Assembly: GCA_020025675.1 (NCBI GenBank)
Contig: JAHHRS010000008.1
Span: 1 to 52,645, forward strand
Direction: 5' to 3'
Origin: Oscillospiraceae bacterium
GTDB lineage: Bacteria; Bacillota; Clostridia; Oscillospirales; Oscillospiraceae
DNA length: 52,645 nucleotides
The first letter of the stretch is position 1, and each line of letters begins with the position of its first letter. The translations under genes were made by a program, and so were the position numbers. Of the stretch, positions 42,666 through 50,280 are shown one piece after another. The notes under the pieces were generated by a model. That model was not told where the DNA came from. It worked only from the letters and a program-made list of their open reading frames with translations, and did no database searches.

Positions 42666-43160
42666 AATCATCACCATATAAATCTTAAATTAAGGGATAA
42701 CTTTCAGTTTTAATGATGTAGGAATCGGGGGTCATCGGGTAACTCGACGGCCTCCCAATCTTTACTCTACAACATTTAATCTTATTTAATTGGGTCAGCA
42801 AGGCCGAAATTTCGTGTTTAATTGTCAAAATAGCCCCGCTCAATGTTTGTTCTGAGGAACTAAAGGTTCTGTATTAACTATAATGCTGTTTCCTGACATG
42901 AGTTTTTTCTTCTGCTAATAAGTTTACCGGTTTTTTAACTTGGGTAATGCTGTTGTCACGGCACGCAGCATAGTTTGCTCTATGCTTTTAAAGTGTTTGA
43001 CTTTCAGCAGAAAGTTTTGCAGCCATTGCCTTGAGTCTTTCGGTAAAAACGTTTATCTGCTAAATAAAAGCAAGCTTATCAGCACCTTGCTCGCTGCCCT
43101 AATTTCAGTAAACTGTCCTCAGTAACTCCGAGCATATTTCCATGGTTTTATTCCTACTTC
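42666..43160. other. 495-bp stretch without a supportable gene
   Basis: No open frame with a ribosome site. Short frames are seen on the minus strand (for example one reading LKAMAAKLSAESQTL near 43000) but each ends in stops, so this may be decayed coding DNA. No repeat or RNA fold that I recognise. Confidence 0.5.
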
Positions 43161-44264
43161 TTATTTAATTGCTAATTGCTCTTTCAGCGACGCAAGGGCA
43201 CACTCCAGAGGTTCATTCATATCCACGGTAAGGTCGCATATGTCCTCATTCTGGTACTCTGCATCAAGACTCATTATACGCAAAACCTTTTCGTCATCTG
43301 AGCATTCCCTCTCAAGAATGGATTTAAGAACAAGCTGTCTTGAGCGGTGGGTAAAAACAAGAGCGGTGCATGATGGATACTGATTTTTAATTGAAATTGC
43401 GCCGCAGATGTCAACAGGCATAAGAGCAATTTTCCCCTGAGCTACCAGATTATTCACCTCTTCATAGGTAGCGCCGTAGTACTCTCCTCCATAGACCGTA
43501 GTCTCCAGAAAACGCCCGTTCTCTTTTCCGTCTATAAATTCGTCCTTAGCAACAAAATGATAATGCTCCGCCTCACCGTCAAGCCGTGTCCTGGTGGTTG
43601 TGGTCAGCGGCCTTGCATAGCGGCTGTCTTTAATCAGTGCATCTACAATCTCTGTCTTACCGCCGCCTGTGGGGCCTACAAGACAGATAATACCGCCGTG
43701 GCTCATATCTATGCTGTCAGGTGAACTGTAACCGCCGATCTGATCCACAAGCCTTAAAAAATCATCGAAGGAGTTTACAGACAAAAGTCCTGTCAGCCGG
43801 TCATTCCATGGACGGCGGAAAAGCACCGGATATTTTGCGCTAGAGGCCAGAATATTATGGGCACCGTCATCAAGCAAAAAATCCAGTGACAGCAAATCCT
43901 TTCTTGCGCCTATCATGATATTTCTCTCCGGTACTTCAGGAAAATCATGGATAAGTCTCTCCGCCCTTACGGACATACAAGAGCCGCCTACTGCGGTAGT
44001 GAAAAACACTTCTCCACGCTTTGTAAGTTCTTTTATAAATTCCTGAGCACCCGGAAACATGGGCTGGTTTTTCACAAAATCCACCTGTGAAAAATATTTT
44101 ATGCGGGCGTCAAGTGAACTGCCGGATGGCCCCCAACCTGAAATATCGTAAATGCTCATAGGGGAGCAGGAGTTTTCCTCGCTTAATCTGTCAAGTGCAT
44201 GCTGATTGCAGTTATATAAAACGTCATCTACATCTACACCGATACGGAGAGCTTTTCGCTTCAT
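43161..44264 (-). CDS. Fusion of 5'(3')-deoxyribonucleotidase-like (HAD) and guanylate-kinase-like domains
   Basis: 367 residues. Residues about 5-180 follow the NT5C/HAD plan: nucleophile pair DVDDVL (Asp11, Asp13), FPGAQEFIKEL, FFTTAVG, and LDDG near residue 131 with PVLFRRPWN after it. Residues about 190-367 follow guanylate kinase: P-loop GPTGGGKT (197-204), TTTTRTRLDGE and HYHF for GMP, GGEYYGATYEEV, and LMPVDICGA. Both sets of key residues look intact. Predicted to remove 5' or 3' phosphate from (deoxy)nucleotides and/or to phosphorylate (d)GMP. AAGGAG precedes the ATG at 11 bases; an extended -10 promoter is at 44298-44306. Confidence 0.85.
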   Translation of the reverse strand: MKRKALRIGVDVDDVLYNCNQHALDRLSEENSCSPMSIYDISGWGPSGSSLDARIKYFSQVDFVKNQPMFPGAQEFIKELTKRGEVFFTTAVGGSCMSVRAERLIHDFPEVPERNIMIGARKDLLSLDFLLDDGAHNILASSAKYPVLFRRPWNDRLTGLLSVNSFDDFLRLVDQIGGYSSPDSIDMSHGGIICLVGPTGGGKTEIVDALIKDSRYARPLTTTTRTRLDGEAEHYHFVAKDEFIDGKENGRFLETTVYGGEYYGATYEEVNNLVAQGKIALMPVDICGAISIKNQYPSCTALVFTHRSRQLVLKSILERECSDDEKVLRIMSLDAEYQNEDICDLTVDMNEPLECALASLKEQLAIK

Positions 44265-44297
44265 ATATCTTCGTCTCCTTTTTTATTCTCTGTTCTA

Positions 44298-44306
44298 ATT
44301 ATACCA
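44298..44306 (-). promoter_or_regulatory. Extended -10 promoter of the nucleotidase-GK fusion gene
   Basis: Minus-strand TGGTATAAT with a perfect TATAAT at 44298-44303 and TG one base upstream; the -35 is poor, as is common for extended -10 promoters. Confidence 0.6.
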
Positions 44307-44489
44307 CATTTGGCAATGCAAAATTAAATAATTTATATATTTATTTTACAGGCAGCAACACATTAAGTCAACAAAATGTATTAAGACCCATGATGAAATA
44401 TTTTTTCTTTCGGAAAAGCCATATAATTTCCGCATATTCGAAGCTTATGCTGCATATATAATAAAATACTAAAGTTTCAGGAGACTAAA

Positions 44490-45005
44490 ATGTATTCTTT
44501 AAAATCAATTCATATAACAGGTGCAGTCTTTACCTTAATTGCAGGAAGCCTTCTTCATTTTGTGTGGGAATGGAGCGGGCAGAGTAATTTTACCGCCATT
44601 TTCAGTGCCGTCAGCGAAAGCACCTGGGAACATTTAAAGCTTTTATTTTTCCCTTTTACTTTGTTTTCTGTAATTGAATATTTTCTTTACGGTAAAAATA
44701 TCAAATGTTTTTGGAGTATAAAAGTACGATCTGTTCTGCTGGGTATGCTGACAATTATCACTGTTTTTTACACCTATACCGGAATTATCGGGGATAATTA
44801 CTTAGTCTTAGATATTGGAACCTTTATAGTCGGGGTCTTATTTTCTTATTATTATTCCTATCGCAGCCTATGCACAAGCTCTGATAACTGCTGTACTTTT
44901 TCTCAGGTAATTTCCATTTTAACAGTTGCAATTTTATTGGCAATTTTTGCGTTTTTCAGTTTTTACCCCCCAAGCTTTGGACTTTTTCTGCCCCCTGTTT
45001 CATGA
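44490..45005 (+). CDS. DUF6512-like small membrane protein
   Basis: 171 residues, five membrane segments. The GSLLHFVWEWSG and VSESTWEHLKLLFFPFTL stretches match the family I know as DUF6512 (LHF, NESxWEHLKL, P). No enzyme motif beyond the conserved WEH; function unknown. AGGAG ten bases before the ATG. Short distance to the YhhN-like gene but separated by a 190-bp A+T-rich gap. Confidence 0.8.
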   Translation: MYSLKSIHITGAVFTLIAGSLLHFVWEWSGQSNFTAIFSAVSESTWEHLKLLFFPFTLFSVIEYFLYGKNIKCFWSIKVRSVLLGMLTIITVFYTYTGIIGDNYLVLDIGTFIVGVLFSYYYSYRSLCTSSDNCCTFSQVISILTVAILLAIFAFFSFYPPSFGLFLPPVS

Positions 45006-45198
45006 TGTAAAGCCGGGGGCAGAATATAAGTCAGCGTGTTTGGCATGTGATTTTTGTGAATAATTAATATAAAAATATATAAGCTTTAATAAAAAACTTT
45101 ACATTTTGCAAAAAATCATATTGACATACCGCTTTATAAAAAGTATATTTATTTTAATGTTACATGCTCCAAAATAAGTTAATAAAGCGAGGATTGTC

Positions 45199-45855
45199 AT
45201 GACAGAAGTTCTTTTCCCCACCATTCTTTTCCTTACAAGTGTTTTGCATCTGTATAGTTGTCTGCGAGAAAAGAAAAAGATGAGAATGATCAGCAAACCA
45301 TTCCTAATGCCTTTATTGGGCATATGCTGGGTAATTTTTGCAGATCGGCCCTCCTATCTCGTCCTTGCAGGTATTCTTTTAGGCGGCTTGGGCGATATAG
45401 CGCTGCTGTGGCCGCTGAAAAAAGGTTCTTTCCTTCTTGGTGTTCTGTTCTTCTTTCTGGGGCACCTCTGTTATCTTACTTACATATTTAAAGCATATGA
45501 AATCAGCACCTCTGTATTTTGGATGATTTTTATTGCCCTTATTTATTTCTCCGGCTCGTTCTTCATCTACCTCAAGACCAGAAAGGAAATACCGTCGGCC
45601 CTGCGAATCCCCTCATTTATGTACATGCTGGCTCTTTCATCGCTAAGTGCCTTAAGTTTATTAGTGCTGATAAGTGCTCCGGATTTCAGAAAAGCCATGT
45701 CATTTTTGGGTGCAAGCCTATTTCTTGTCTCAGACGGGATTTTAAGCCAGATGATATTTGTAAAGAAAAAAGAAAGTTCCATGCTTAATTTTATAGTCAT
45801 GTTTACATACATATCCGCACAGGTGCTGTTAGCGGCAGGCTGGGCTGCAGGCTGA
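45199..45855 (+). CDS. YhhN-family membrane protein (lysoplasmalogenase-like)
   Basis: 218 residues, about eight membrane segments. Family signatures seen: SKPFLMPLLG, GGLGDIALL, FLGHLCYLTYI, FMYMLALSSL, GASLFLVSDGIL and Y.SAQVLLAAG. TMEM86/YhhN proteins cleave the vinyl-ether bond of lysoplasmalogens; anaerobic clostridia make plasmalogens, so the assignment is sensible but untested. GAGGA before the ATG. A bidirectional terminator follows. Confidence 0.85.
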   Translation: MTEVLFPTILFLTSVLHLYSCLREKKKMRMISKPFLMPLLGICWVIFADRPSYLVLAGILLGGLGDIALLWPLKKGSFLLGVLFFFLGHLCYLTYIFKAYEISTSVFWMIFIALIYFSGSFFIYLKTRKEIPSALRIPSFMYMLALSSLSALSLLVLISAPDFRKAMSFLGASLFLVSDGILSQMIFVKKKESSMLNFIVMFTYISAQVLLAAGWAAG

Positions 45856-45909
45856 AATTTCTGTATGGATTAAAAATCAAATATGCCTGAAATCTTTTTT
45901 ATATATGCA

Positions 45910-45942
45910 AATAGGACGCCGCAAAACGGCGTCCTATTTTTT
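45910..45942. terminator. Bidirectional terminator after the YhhN-like gene
   Basis: Perfect stem AATAGGACGCCG/CGGCGTCCTATT with a 5-nt loop and T6; serves the convergent alpha/beta hydrolase gene too. Confidence 0.9.
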
Positions 45943-45986
45943 CAAATTGTTAGATATGGCAATGGAATTTAGAGCTTTTTATTGAC

Positions 45987-46916
45987 TTATTGGGCAAGAA
46001 CGGAATTTGCAAACTCGATAAGTCCGTCAACCACTTCATCTCTGATTGCAAGCTCGTTATGTATCTCATGTCTGTAACCTGAATAGGCATGAACAGTAAT
46101 TTTATGGCCGCTTTCGGCAAGCATATTTGCCACATGATAAAGACCTTCGCCGTAGTTGCCGCAGGGGTCCTGATCGCCTGAAATAAGATAGACAGGTATA
46201 TTTTTTGCAACCATAGGAGCCCATTCAGGACTTTCTATAAAATGGTACAGCTGTACAAAGTCCCATGTTAGCTCAAGTGTTGTGTTAAAGGAATTGAACA
46301 TATCTGCTGCGTGATCAGCTACAATACGAGGGTCATTTGCAATCCAGTCGGCAGGGCCGTTAGGATTTTCCACTCTGTCAACCATGCCTGTGAAAACCTT
46401 ATCAAACCACTCCCCTGCCGGCTGATATGGGTCAGTTTCATAAGCTTTGCGGAACTCCGGGTCATTATATTCTATCTCGCAGCCCTTAAACTGAGAACAG
46501 AGGCCGCAGAGCAAAAGTGCCTTTACATCCTCACCATACAGAGCCCCATATGCTCTTGCAATACATGAACCCCAGCTATGGCCGAACATCATAAAGGGCA
46601 GATTGGGATAATCACTTACTGCTATATCATGCAGACTTTTTTCGTCTTTAAGATAAGTTTCATAGCCGCCTGAATGGGGATCGCCTAAAGTACCGCTGTC
46701 AACTCCGGTTTTACCGTGACCCAGATGGTCGTCTGCATATACAACATAACCTGCCTGCTGGAATTTGACTATCATGTGCATATAGCGGCGTGAATGCTCA
46801 CCGTAGCCGTGCACCAGCTGGATTATACCCTTGGGTTCCCCCAGAGGGCTGTATGACCAGGCTTTAATGGTGTCCCGTCCGTTGGCGGATGGAAATGATA
46901 TTTCACGAATTGACAT
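45987..46916 (-). CDS. Alpha/beta hydrolase, monoacylglycerol-lipase-like
   Basis: 309 residues, serine hydrolase of the Hydrolase_4 group. LVHGYGEHSRRY forms the oxyanion region, GHSWGS holds the nucleophile Ser, SGDQDPCG the acid and GYRHEIHNE the catalytic His. DDHLGHGKT is typical of lysophospholipase/MGL relatives. No signal peptide, so cytoplasmic, probably acting on acyl esters. AGGAGG before the ATG. Its promoter carries a GGTAAA palindrome, so it is likely under a dedicated repressor. Confidence 0.88.
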   Translation of the reverse strand: MSIREISFPSANGRDTIKAWSYSPLGEPKGIIQLVHGYGEHSRRYMHMIVKFQQAGYVVYADDHLGHGKTGVDSGTLGDPHSGGYETYLKDEKSLHDIAVSDYPNLPFMMFGHSWGSCIARAYGALYGEDVKALLLCGLCSQFKGCEIEYNDPEFRKAYETDPYQPAGEWFDKVFTGMVDRVENPNGPADWIANDPRIVADHAADMFNSFNTTLELTWDFVQLYHFIESPEWAPMVAKNIPVYLISGDQDPCGNYGEGLYHVANMLAESGHKITVHAYSGYRHEIHNELAIRDEVVDGLIEFANSVLAQ

Positions 46917-46952
46917 GTTATTCCTCCTAAAAATAGATTTCTGTGTTAATAC

Positions 46953-46998
46953 GGTAAATTAAATACCAATAATATAGGTAAATTATATCTACTTTACC
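46953..46998. promoter_or_regulatory. Operator-like palindromes at the hydrolase promoter
   Basis: GGTAAA (46977-46982) and TTTACC (46993-46998) form a perfect inverted repeat around the -10 box. A second, shorter one, GGTA-N7-TACC, lies at 46953-46967 just after the transcript start. Typical of TetR/MarR-type control by steric blocking. Confidence 0.6.
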
Positions 46999-47010
46999 GA
47001 ACACTGTCAA
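46982..47010 (-). promoter_or_regulatory. Consensus promoter of the alpha/beta hydrolase gene
   Basis: Minus-strand TTGACA (47005-47010), 17 bp, TATAAT (46982-46987): perfect consensus, so strong unless blocked. Confidence 0.88.
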
Positions 47011-47066
47011 TATTGGGAGGTTAAAAACATGTATCCCATTGATTTATTTTACAATGCCTGTAAAAT

Positions 47067-47477
47067 TCAGTCTCTTGCAGGACAAGGGAACTTAACATCT
47101 CCCTGCTCATAAAGTTCCTCAAAGGGTCCTGTCAGAATGTATTCTGTCATTTCAGGGCGGCTCAAGCCCTTGTTCGGGCTCTTATAAAGAAGTCTCACGC
47201 TTTTTCCGGTCTGACCGTCATAGAAATTAAAGGCTGCTTCATCCTGAATATTTCCTATTATATTTCCCTTGCCCAGAGTGGTATTAAATACCCATTGTAT
47301 ACCGTCAAGCCAGCAGGCAGCCTTTTCATATATGCAGAATAAATCCTTATTATTTTTGCAATCACAGTCTAAAATCCGCTCTGCTTCCACCGCTGCTCTC
47401 ACGCCTATTGCAAGACCCGGGCAGCAGTGTCCGTGAAGTTTAGCTGCTTCGTTATAAATTTCATGTATATCTTTCAT
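47067..47477 (-). CDS. FmdE-like protein
   Basis: 136 residues. HGHCCPGLAIGVRAA matches the FmdE N-terminal motif (HGHxCPGxxxGxR) and ACWLDGIQWVFNTTLGKGN the second (C.xDaIQxxxGCTxGKGN). The Cys of GCT is replaced by NTT, so one metal or active-site Cys is missing while the HxC pair remains. FmdE proteins are linked to molybdenum/tungsten formylmethanofuran dehydrogenase operons but are widespread in anaerobes without them; the function is unclear. GGCGGATC before the ATG. Confidence 0.8.
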   Translation of the reverse strand: MKDIHEIYNEAAKLHGHCCPGLAIGVRAAVEAERILDCDCKNNKDLFCIYEKAACWLDGIQWVFNTTLGKGNIIGNIQDEAAFNFYDGQTGKSVRLLYKSPNKGLSRPEMTEYILTGPFEELYEQGDVKFPCPARD

Positions 47478-47511
47478 TATTGATCCGCCTTTACTGTATT
47501 TTTTTACATGT

Positions 47512-47662
47512 TCATCTCTGTTTCATCGGCATAACACAAATCATGCCTCCATGCTCATATACGTGGCTTTTAAAATTGTATGTTTCCGCAATGTTTTTTT
47601 GCGTTTAAAGCATCCCAAGGCTTACCTTCAACCTGAACAGTGCTTATTTTTAATATTACCAT
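47512..47662 (-). pseudogene. Short coding relic or frameshifted small ORF upstream of the FmdE-like gene
   Basis: From ATG at 47662 the frame reads VEGKPWDALNAKK and then, after a run of seven A, only a +1 shift keeps it open: IAETYNFKSHVYEHGG and MICVMPMKQR to a TGA at 47512. Without the shift it stops early. Both halves look protein-like, so this may be a decayed gene, a sequencing error or, less likely, programmed frameshifting. It lies just after the promoter at 47694-47722. Confidence 0.4.
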
Positions 47663-47680
47663 GTTATCCGAATATTTGAA

Positions 47681-47696
47681 AGTCCCCAAGGGGGAT
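47681..47696. promoter_or_regulatory. C4/G4 palindrome 1
   Basis: AGTCCCCAAGGGGGAT, core TCCCC-AAG-GGGGA, overlapping the -10 box of a minus-strand promoter. Looks like a repressor site; the G/C-tract form recalls CsoR-type operators. Confidence 0.45.
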
Positions 47697-47722
47697 ATAT
47701 AGACAGTTTTTATACATTTCAA
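47694..47722 (-). promoter_or_regulatory. Promoter toward the FmdE-like gene
   Basis: Minus-strand TTGAAA (47717-47722), 17 bp, TATATC (47694-47699). Confidence 0.45.
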
Positions 47723-47830
47723 AGCAAATTACTTAAAATATATTAAGCATTTATGCCCTGACTCCAATCTCCGCTTCTAAATTTTCTAGGCTTACCACCT
47801 GCACGCTCTGAATATTTCCGCATCTTCTTT

Positions 47831-47847
47831 AATCCCCGTAGGGGGAC
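47831..47847. promoter_or_regulatory. C4/G4 palindrome 2
   Basis: AATCCCCGTAGGGGGAC, which in reverse reads AGTCCCC...GGGGAT like palindrome 1, located 17 bp before the -35 box of the methyltransferase gene. Confidence 0.45.
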
Positions 47848-47863
47848 TTGTAAGAAGAGAAAT

Positions 47864-47891
47864 TTGCTGATAGAATAAACTAAAGTATATT
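47864..47891 (+). promoter_or_regulatory. Promoter of the methyltransferase gene
   Basis: TTGCTG (47864-47869), 16 bp, TATATT (47886-47891), just before a GGAGGTGA site. Confidence 0.45.
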
Positions 47892-47905
47892 GGAGGTGAA
47901 GAACA

Positions 47906-48667
47906 GTGGAAGTAAATTGGGATAAGGAAGCCTCAAAATATCAGCATGTATTTAAAACAGCAGGAAAAAGTGAATATAACATAAAACTTATGGATTTTTT
48001 CTGCAGTAAACTCGGTTTACGTCCCGGAAATCGAGTAATAGACATTGGCTGCGGTGTAGGAAAATACGGCACTTATTTTGCAGAAATGGGCTGTGATGTG
48101 ACTTTGACAGATATTTCCGAAGAAATGCTGAGACATGCACAGGAAAACATGAGTTTGTTTAACAGTCCGTGTGCTTTCTTGCAATGCGACTTCAACGATA
48201 TAAGCCCAGAACACCAAATTTTAAAGCCCGGTTTTGATTTATCAATCTCCACAATGTCTCCTGCAATCCATGATATTGAAACCATACAGAAAATGAGTGC
48301 TATTACTACCGGATTTTGTTTTGTAAGCCGTTTTGCGGACTGGTCTCAGCCTATAAGAGACGAATACTACCGTCTCAGCGGCTCCCATCCCGCTCATTCC
48401 AAGAATTCAGAAAAGCTCAGGAAAGACGTGGAGGATTTTACGGCCCTTGTTAAAGAAGCCGGATTTTCTCCCGATGTTCAGTTTGTTGATTATAATTGGG
48501 AAGATCTCAGAACTCCTCAGGAAGCCGCCGCAGGATTTGCAGGCTGTGACAGCGGTGAGGACTTTGACCGTGCGCTGAGCACTGTATTAAAACTCTGCAA
48601 CCAAAACGGAAAATTTGCAGACGCAGTTTACACAAAGGCTGCATGGATATATTGGAAGGCATCCTAA
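47906..48667 (+). CDS. Class I SAM-dependent methyltransferase
   Basis: 253 residues, GTG start with GGAGGTGA nine bases upstream. Motif I VIDIGCGVGKYG (SAM glycine loop), acidic residue after beta-2 (VTLTDISEEML), and a post-I FLQCDFND. Methyltransf_11/25-like. The substrate is not given; the divergent FmdE-like gene with matching palindromes suggests joint regulation, perhaps by a metal or metalloid. Terminator follows. Confidence 0.85.
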   Translation: MEVNWDKEASKYQHVFKTAGKSEYNIKLMDFFCSKLGLRPGNRVIDIGCGVGKYGTYFAEMGCDVTLTDISEEMLRHAQENMSLFNSPCAFLQCDFNDISPEHQILKPGFDLSISTMSPAIHDIETIQKMSAITTGFCFVSRFADWSQPIRDEYYRLSGSHPAHSKNSEKLRKDVEDFTALVKEAGFSPDVQFVDYNWEDLRTPQEAAAGFAGCDSGEDFDRALSTVLKLCNQNGKFADAVYTKAAWIYWKAS

Positions 48668-48680
48668 AAATTTTATACAT

Positions 48681-48713
48681 AAAAAAGAGACACTTCATCG
48701 TGTCTCTTTTTTT
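48681..48713. terminator. Bidirectional terminator
   Basis: Stem AAAAAAGAGACAC/GTGTCTCTTTTTT with a 6-nt loop, between convergent methyltransferase and acyltransferase-like genes. Confidence 0.9.
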
Positions 48714-48724
48714 AGCATTTAAAC

Positions 48725-49576
48725 TTAATCTGAATACTTTCTTACGTCTTCATCCAGTTCCATAAGTTCAGGATGATTAAGAAGCTGCTGCATATAAATC
48801 AGACCCTTGGCATATTCAGCTCCGGAGCAAATTCGCTCATCTATCGTAAATCCAAAGGGAATGATATTTTTTACGGCAACTTTATTTGCGGAATCCATAT
48901 AAAGCCGCTCCTCTTTCTGCCCCATGGAGATAAATATACTTGTAGTGCCGAAATTATATATATGATGATAGACATAGCCCAGCCTGATAGAAGCAGTATT
49001 TGTAATATATGTACTGGTATGGAAAGGGCTTGCGGCAAGAGCAGCCTTTGGCAGCAGTCCAATTTTATCAAGCCCCTTTATAATCGCAAAGGCAAATTTC
49101 GAAAAGCCGGGGATAGACAGGAAAAATCCTGCAAGCTTATCGGTAAAGTTTTCGTGTTCCACAGTTTTATTTTCTGCAATCTGCTTCTGCATTCTTTCTG
49201 CAACTTCAAAAATATTTGCGTTTTCATCAAGAGAAAAGCAGGTTTTTATAGTAGCCTCTGTTTTTAAATCCTCTTTGAGCACGGTATAGGAAATAGAAAT
49301 TTCATTTCTGTCGTAAATTTTCCTGCTCATTATAAAACGGTTTAGCTCCGGGTATTTTTTCAGAGTCATCATAATCGCTGACACCACAAGATTCATTCGG
49401 GTAAGTCTTATTCCCTCTGCCTTTTTTCTGCGAATATAAGCTGTCATAGCGTCATAATCTATTTCGGCTTTAAGAAATACCTGTGCATCGCATCGCTGGT
49501 TCATTACAACAGGGGTCATTCTAACTATTGGGTCAATTCTCTTATTTGCTGTTCCGTCGGCTCTTTTCCCAAACAT
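48725..49576 (-). CDS. 2-oxoacid-dehydrogenase E2-type (CAT-fold) acyltransferase-like protein, altered active site
   Basis: 283 residues with the chloramphenicol-acetyltransferase/E2 catalytic fold but no lipoyl or E1-binding domain. At the place of the catalytic DHRxxDG motif the sequence is DERICSG (residues 246-252), so the active His is Glu and the Asp is Ser. It may be a non-catalytic member or use another mechanism. It is the last gene of an operon with a PlsC-like acyltransferase and a PAP2 phosphatase (17 bases after PAP2, GAGGTGAAAG site), hinting at a lipid-related acyl role. Confidence 0.8.
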   Translation of the reverse strand: MFGKRADGTANKRIDPIVRMTPVVMNQRCDAQVFLKAEIDYDAMTAYIRRKKAEGIRLTRMNLVVSAIMMTLKKYPELNRFIMSRKIYDRNEISISYTVLKEDLKTEATIKTCFSLDENANIFEVAERMQKQIAENKTVEHENFTDKLAGFFLSIPGFSKFAFAIIKGLDKIGLLPKAALAASPFHTSTYITNTASIRLGYVYHHIYNFGTTSIFISMGQKEERLYMDSANKVAVKNIIPFGFTIDERICSGAEYAKGLIYMQQLLNHPELMELDEDVRKYSD

Positions 49577-49593
49577 ACTTTCACCTCATCCTT

Positions 49594-50280
49594 CTATTGC
49601 ATTTCAGGGACTTTTCTGAATTTTTTAATATAGAAATCTTTGTAAACAATGAATTCTGCAAGCAATCCAAGGGGTATTGCAGCTAAAACATCAACCGTAG
49701 AATGCTGCTTTACAAACATGGTGGATAAACAAATGAGAATTACTGCAACGGTTACAAAGCCCTTCCAGAGCCATGAGACGTCCTTTTCTTTCAGCCATAC
49801 CGATGCAATTCCCAGCGAGTAGGCCACATGCAGTGAGGGGCAGACACCCGTATTTGTATCAATAGAATATATAAGCGCCGCCAGGTGAGTGAAGAAATTA
49901 TCCCGCTCAAACATAACCGGTCTGAGCTCCTGCCGAGACGGATATATAATATAGACAGCCATTGCAACAATCTGAGTTATTATTATGTAAGTCTGAAGCT
50001 TTTTGAAGCTGTCCACATTGTACCTTAAAAAATACAGCAGAGATATTACTATGAGAATATACCAGAATGTATAAGGAATAAAGAAATATTCGCAGAATGG
50101 AATAACATCATCCAGCCAGCAGTGCATCAGGTGGCATTTCTCTGCCGGTATCAGATTTTCAGTGAGAAAATAAAAAACAAAATATACAACCCAGCCCAAA
50201 AGCAGCTTCAAATGAGAAAATTCCGGTGTGTTTAGCTTTGACAGCCGGAAGCCCGCGTAACTAACAGCCTCTTTTTTCAT
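49594..50280 (-). CDS. PAP2-family membrane phosphatase
   Basis: 228 residues, about six membrane segments. PAP2 motifs: TGVCPSLHVAYS (motif 2, with His) and KQHSTVDVLAAIP (motif 3), and an RPV-type Arg before them. The CPSLH form is that of the inositol-phosphorylceramide-synthase-like branch. It removes phosphate from a lipid phosphate such as phosphatidate, or transfers a head group. Overlaps the upstream PlsC-like gene by four bases (ATGA). Confidence 0.88.
   Translation of the reverse strand: MKKEAVSYAGFRLSKLNTPEFSHLKLLLGWVVYFVFYFLTENLIPAEKCHLMHCWLDDVIPFCEYFFIPYTFWYILIVISLLYFLRYNVDSFKKLQTYIIITQIVAMAVYIIYPSRQELRPVMFERDNFFTHLAALIYSIDTNTGVCPSLHVAYSLGIASVWLKEKDVSWLWKGFVTVAVILICLSTMFVKQHSTVDVLAAIPLGLLAEFIVYKDFYIKKFRKVPEMQ

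Noticed and set aside
42940..43125. A 61-codon plus-strand open frame in an otherwise empty stretch
   Set aside because: No ribosome site, no domain, Cys-rich chance composition; left as part of the non-coding stretch.
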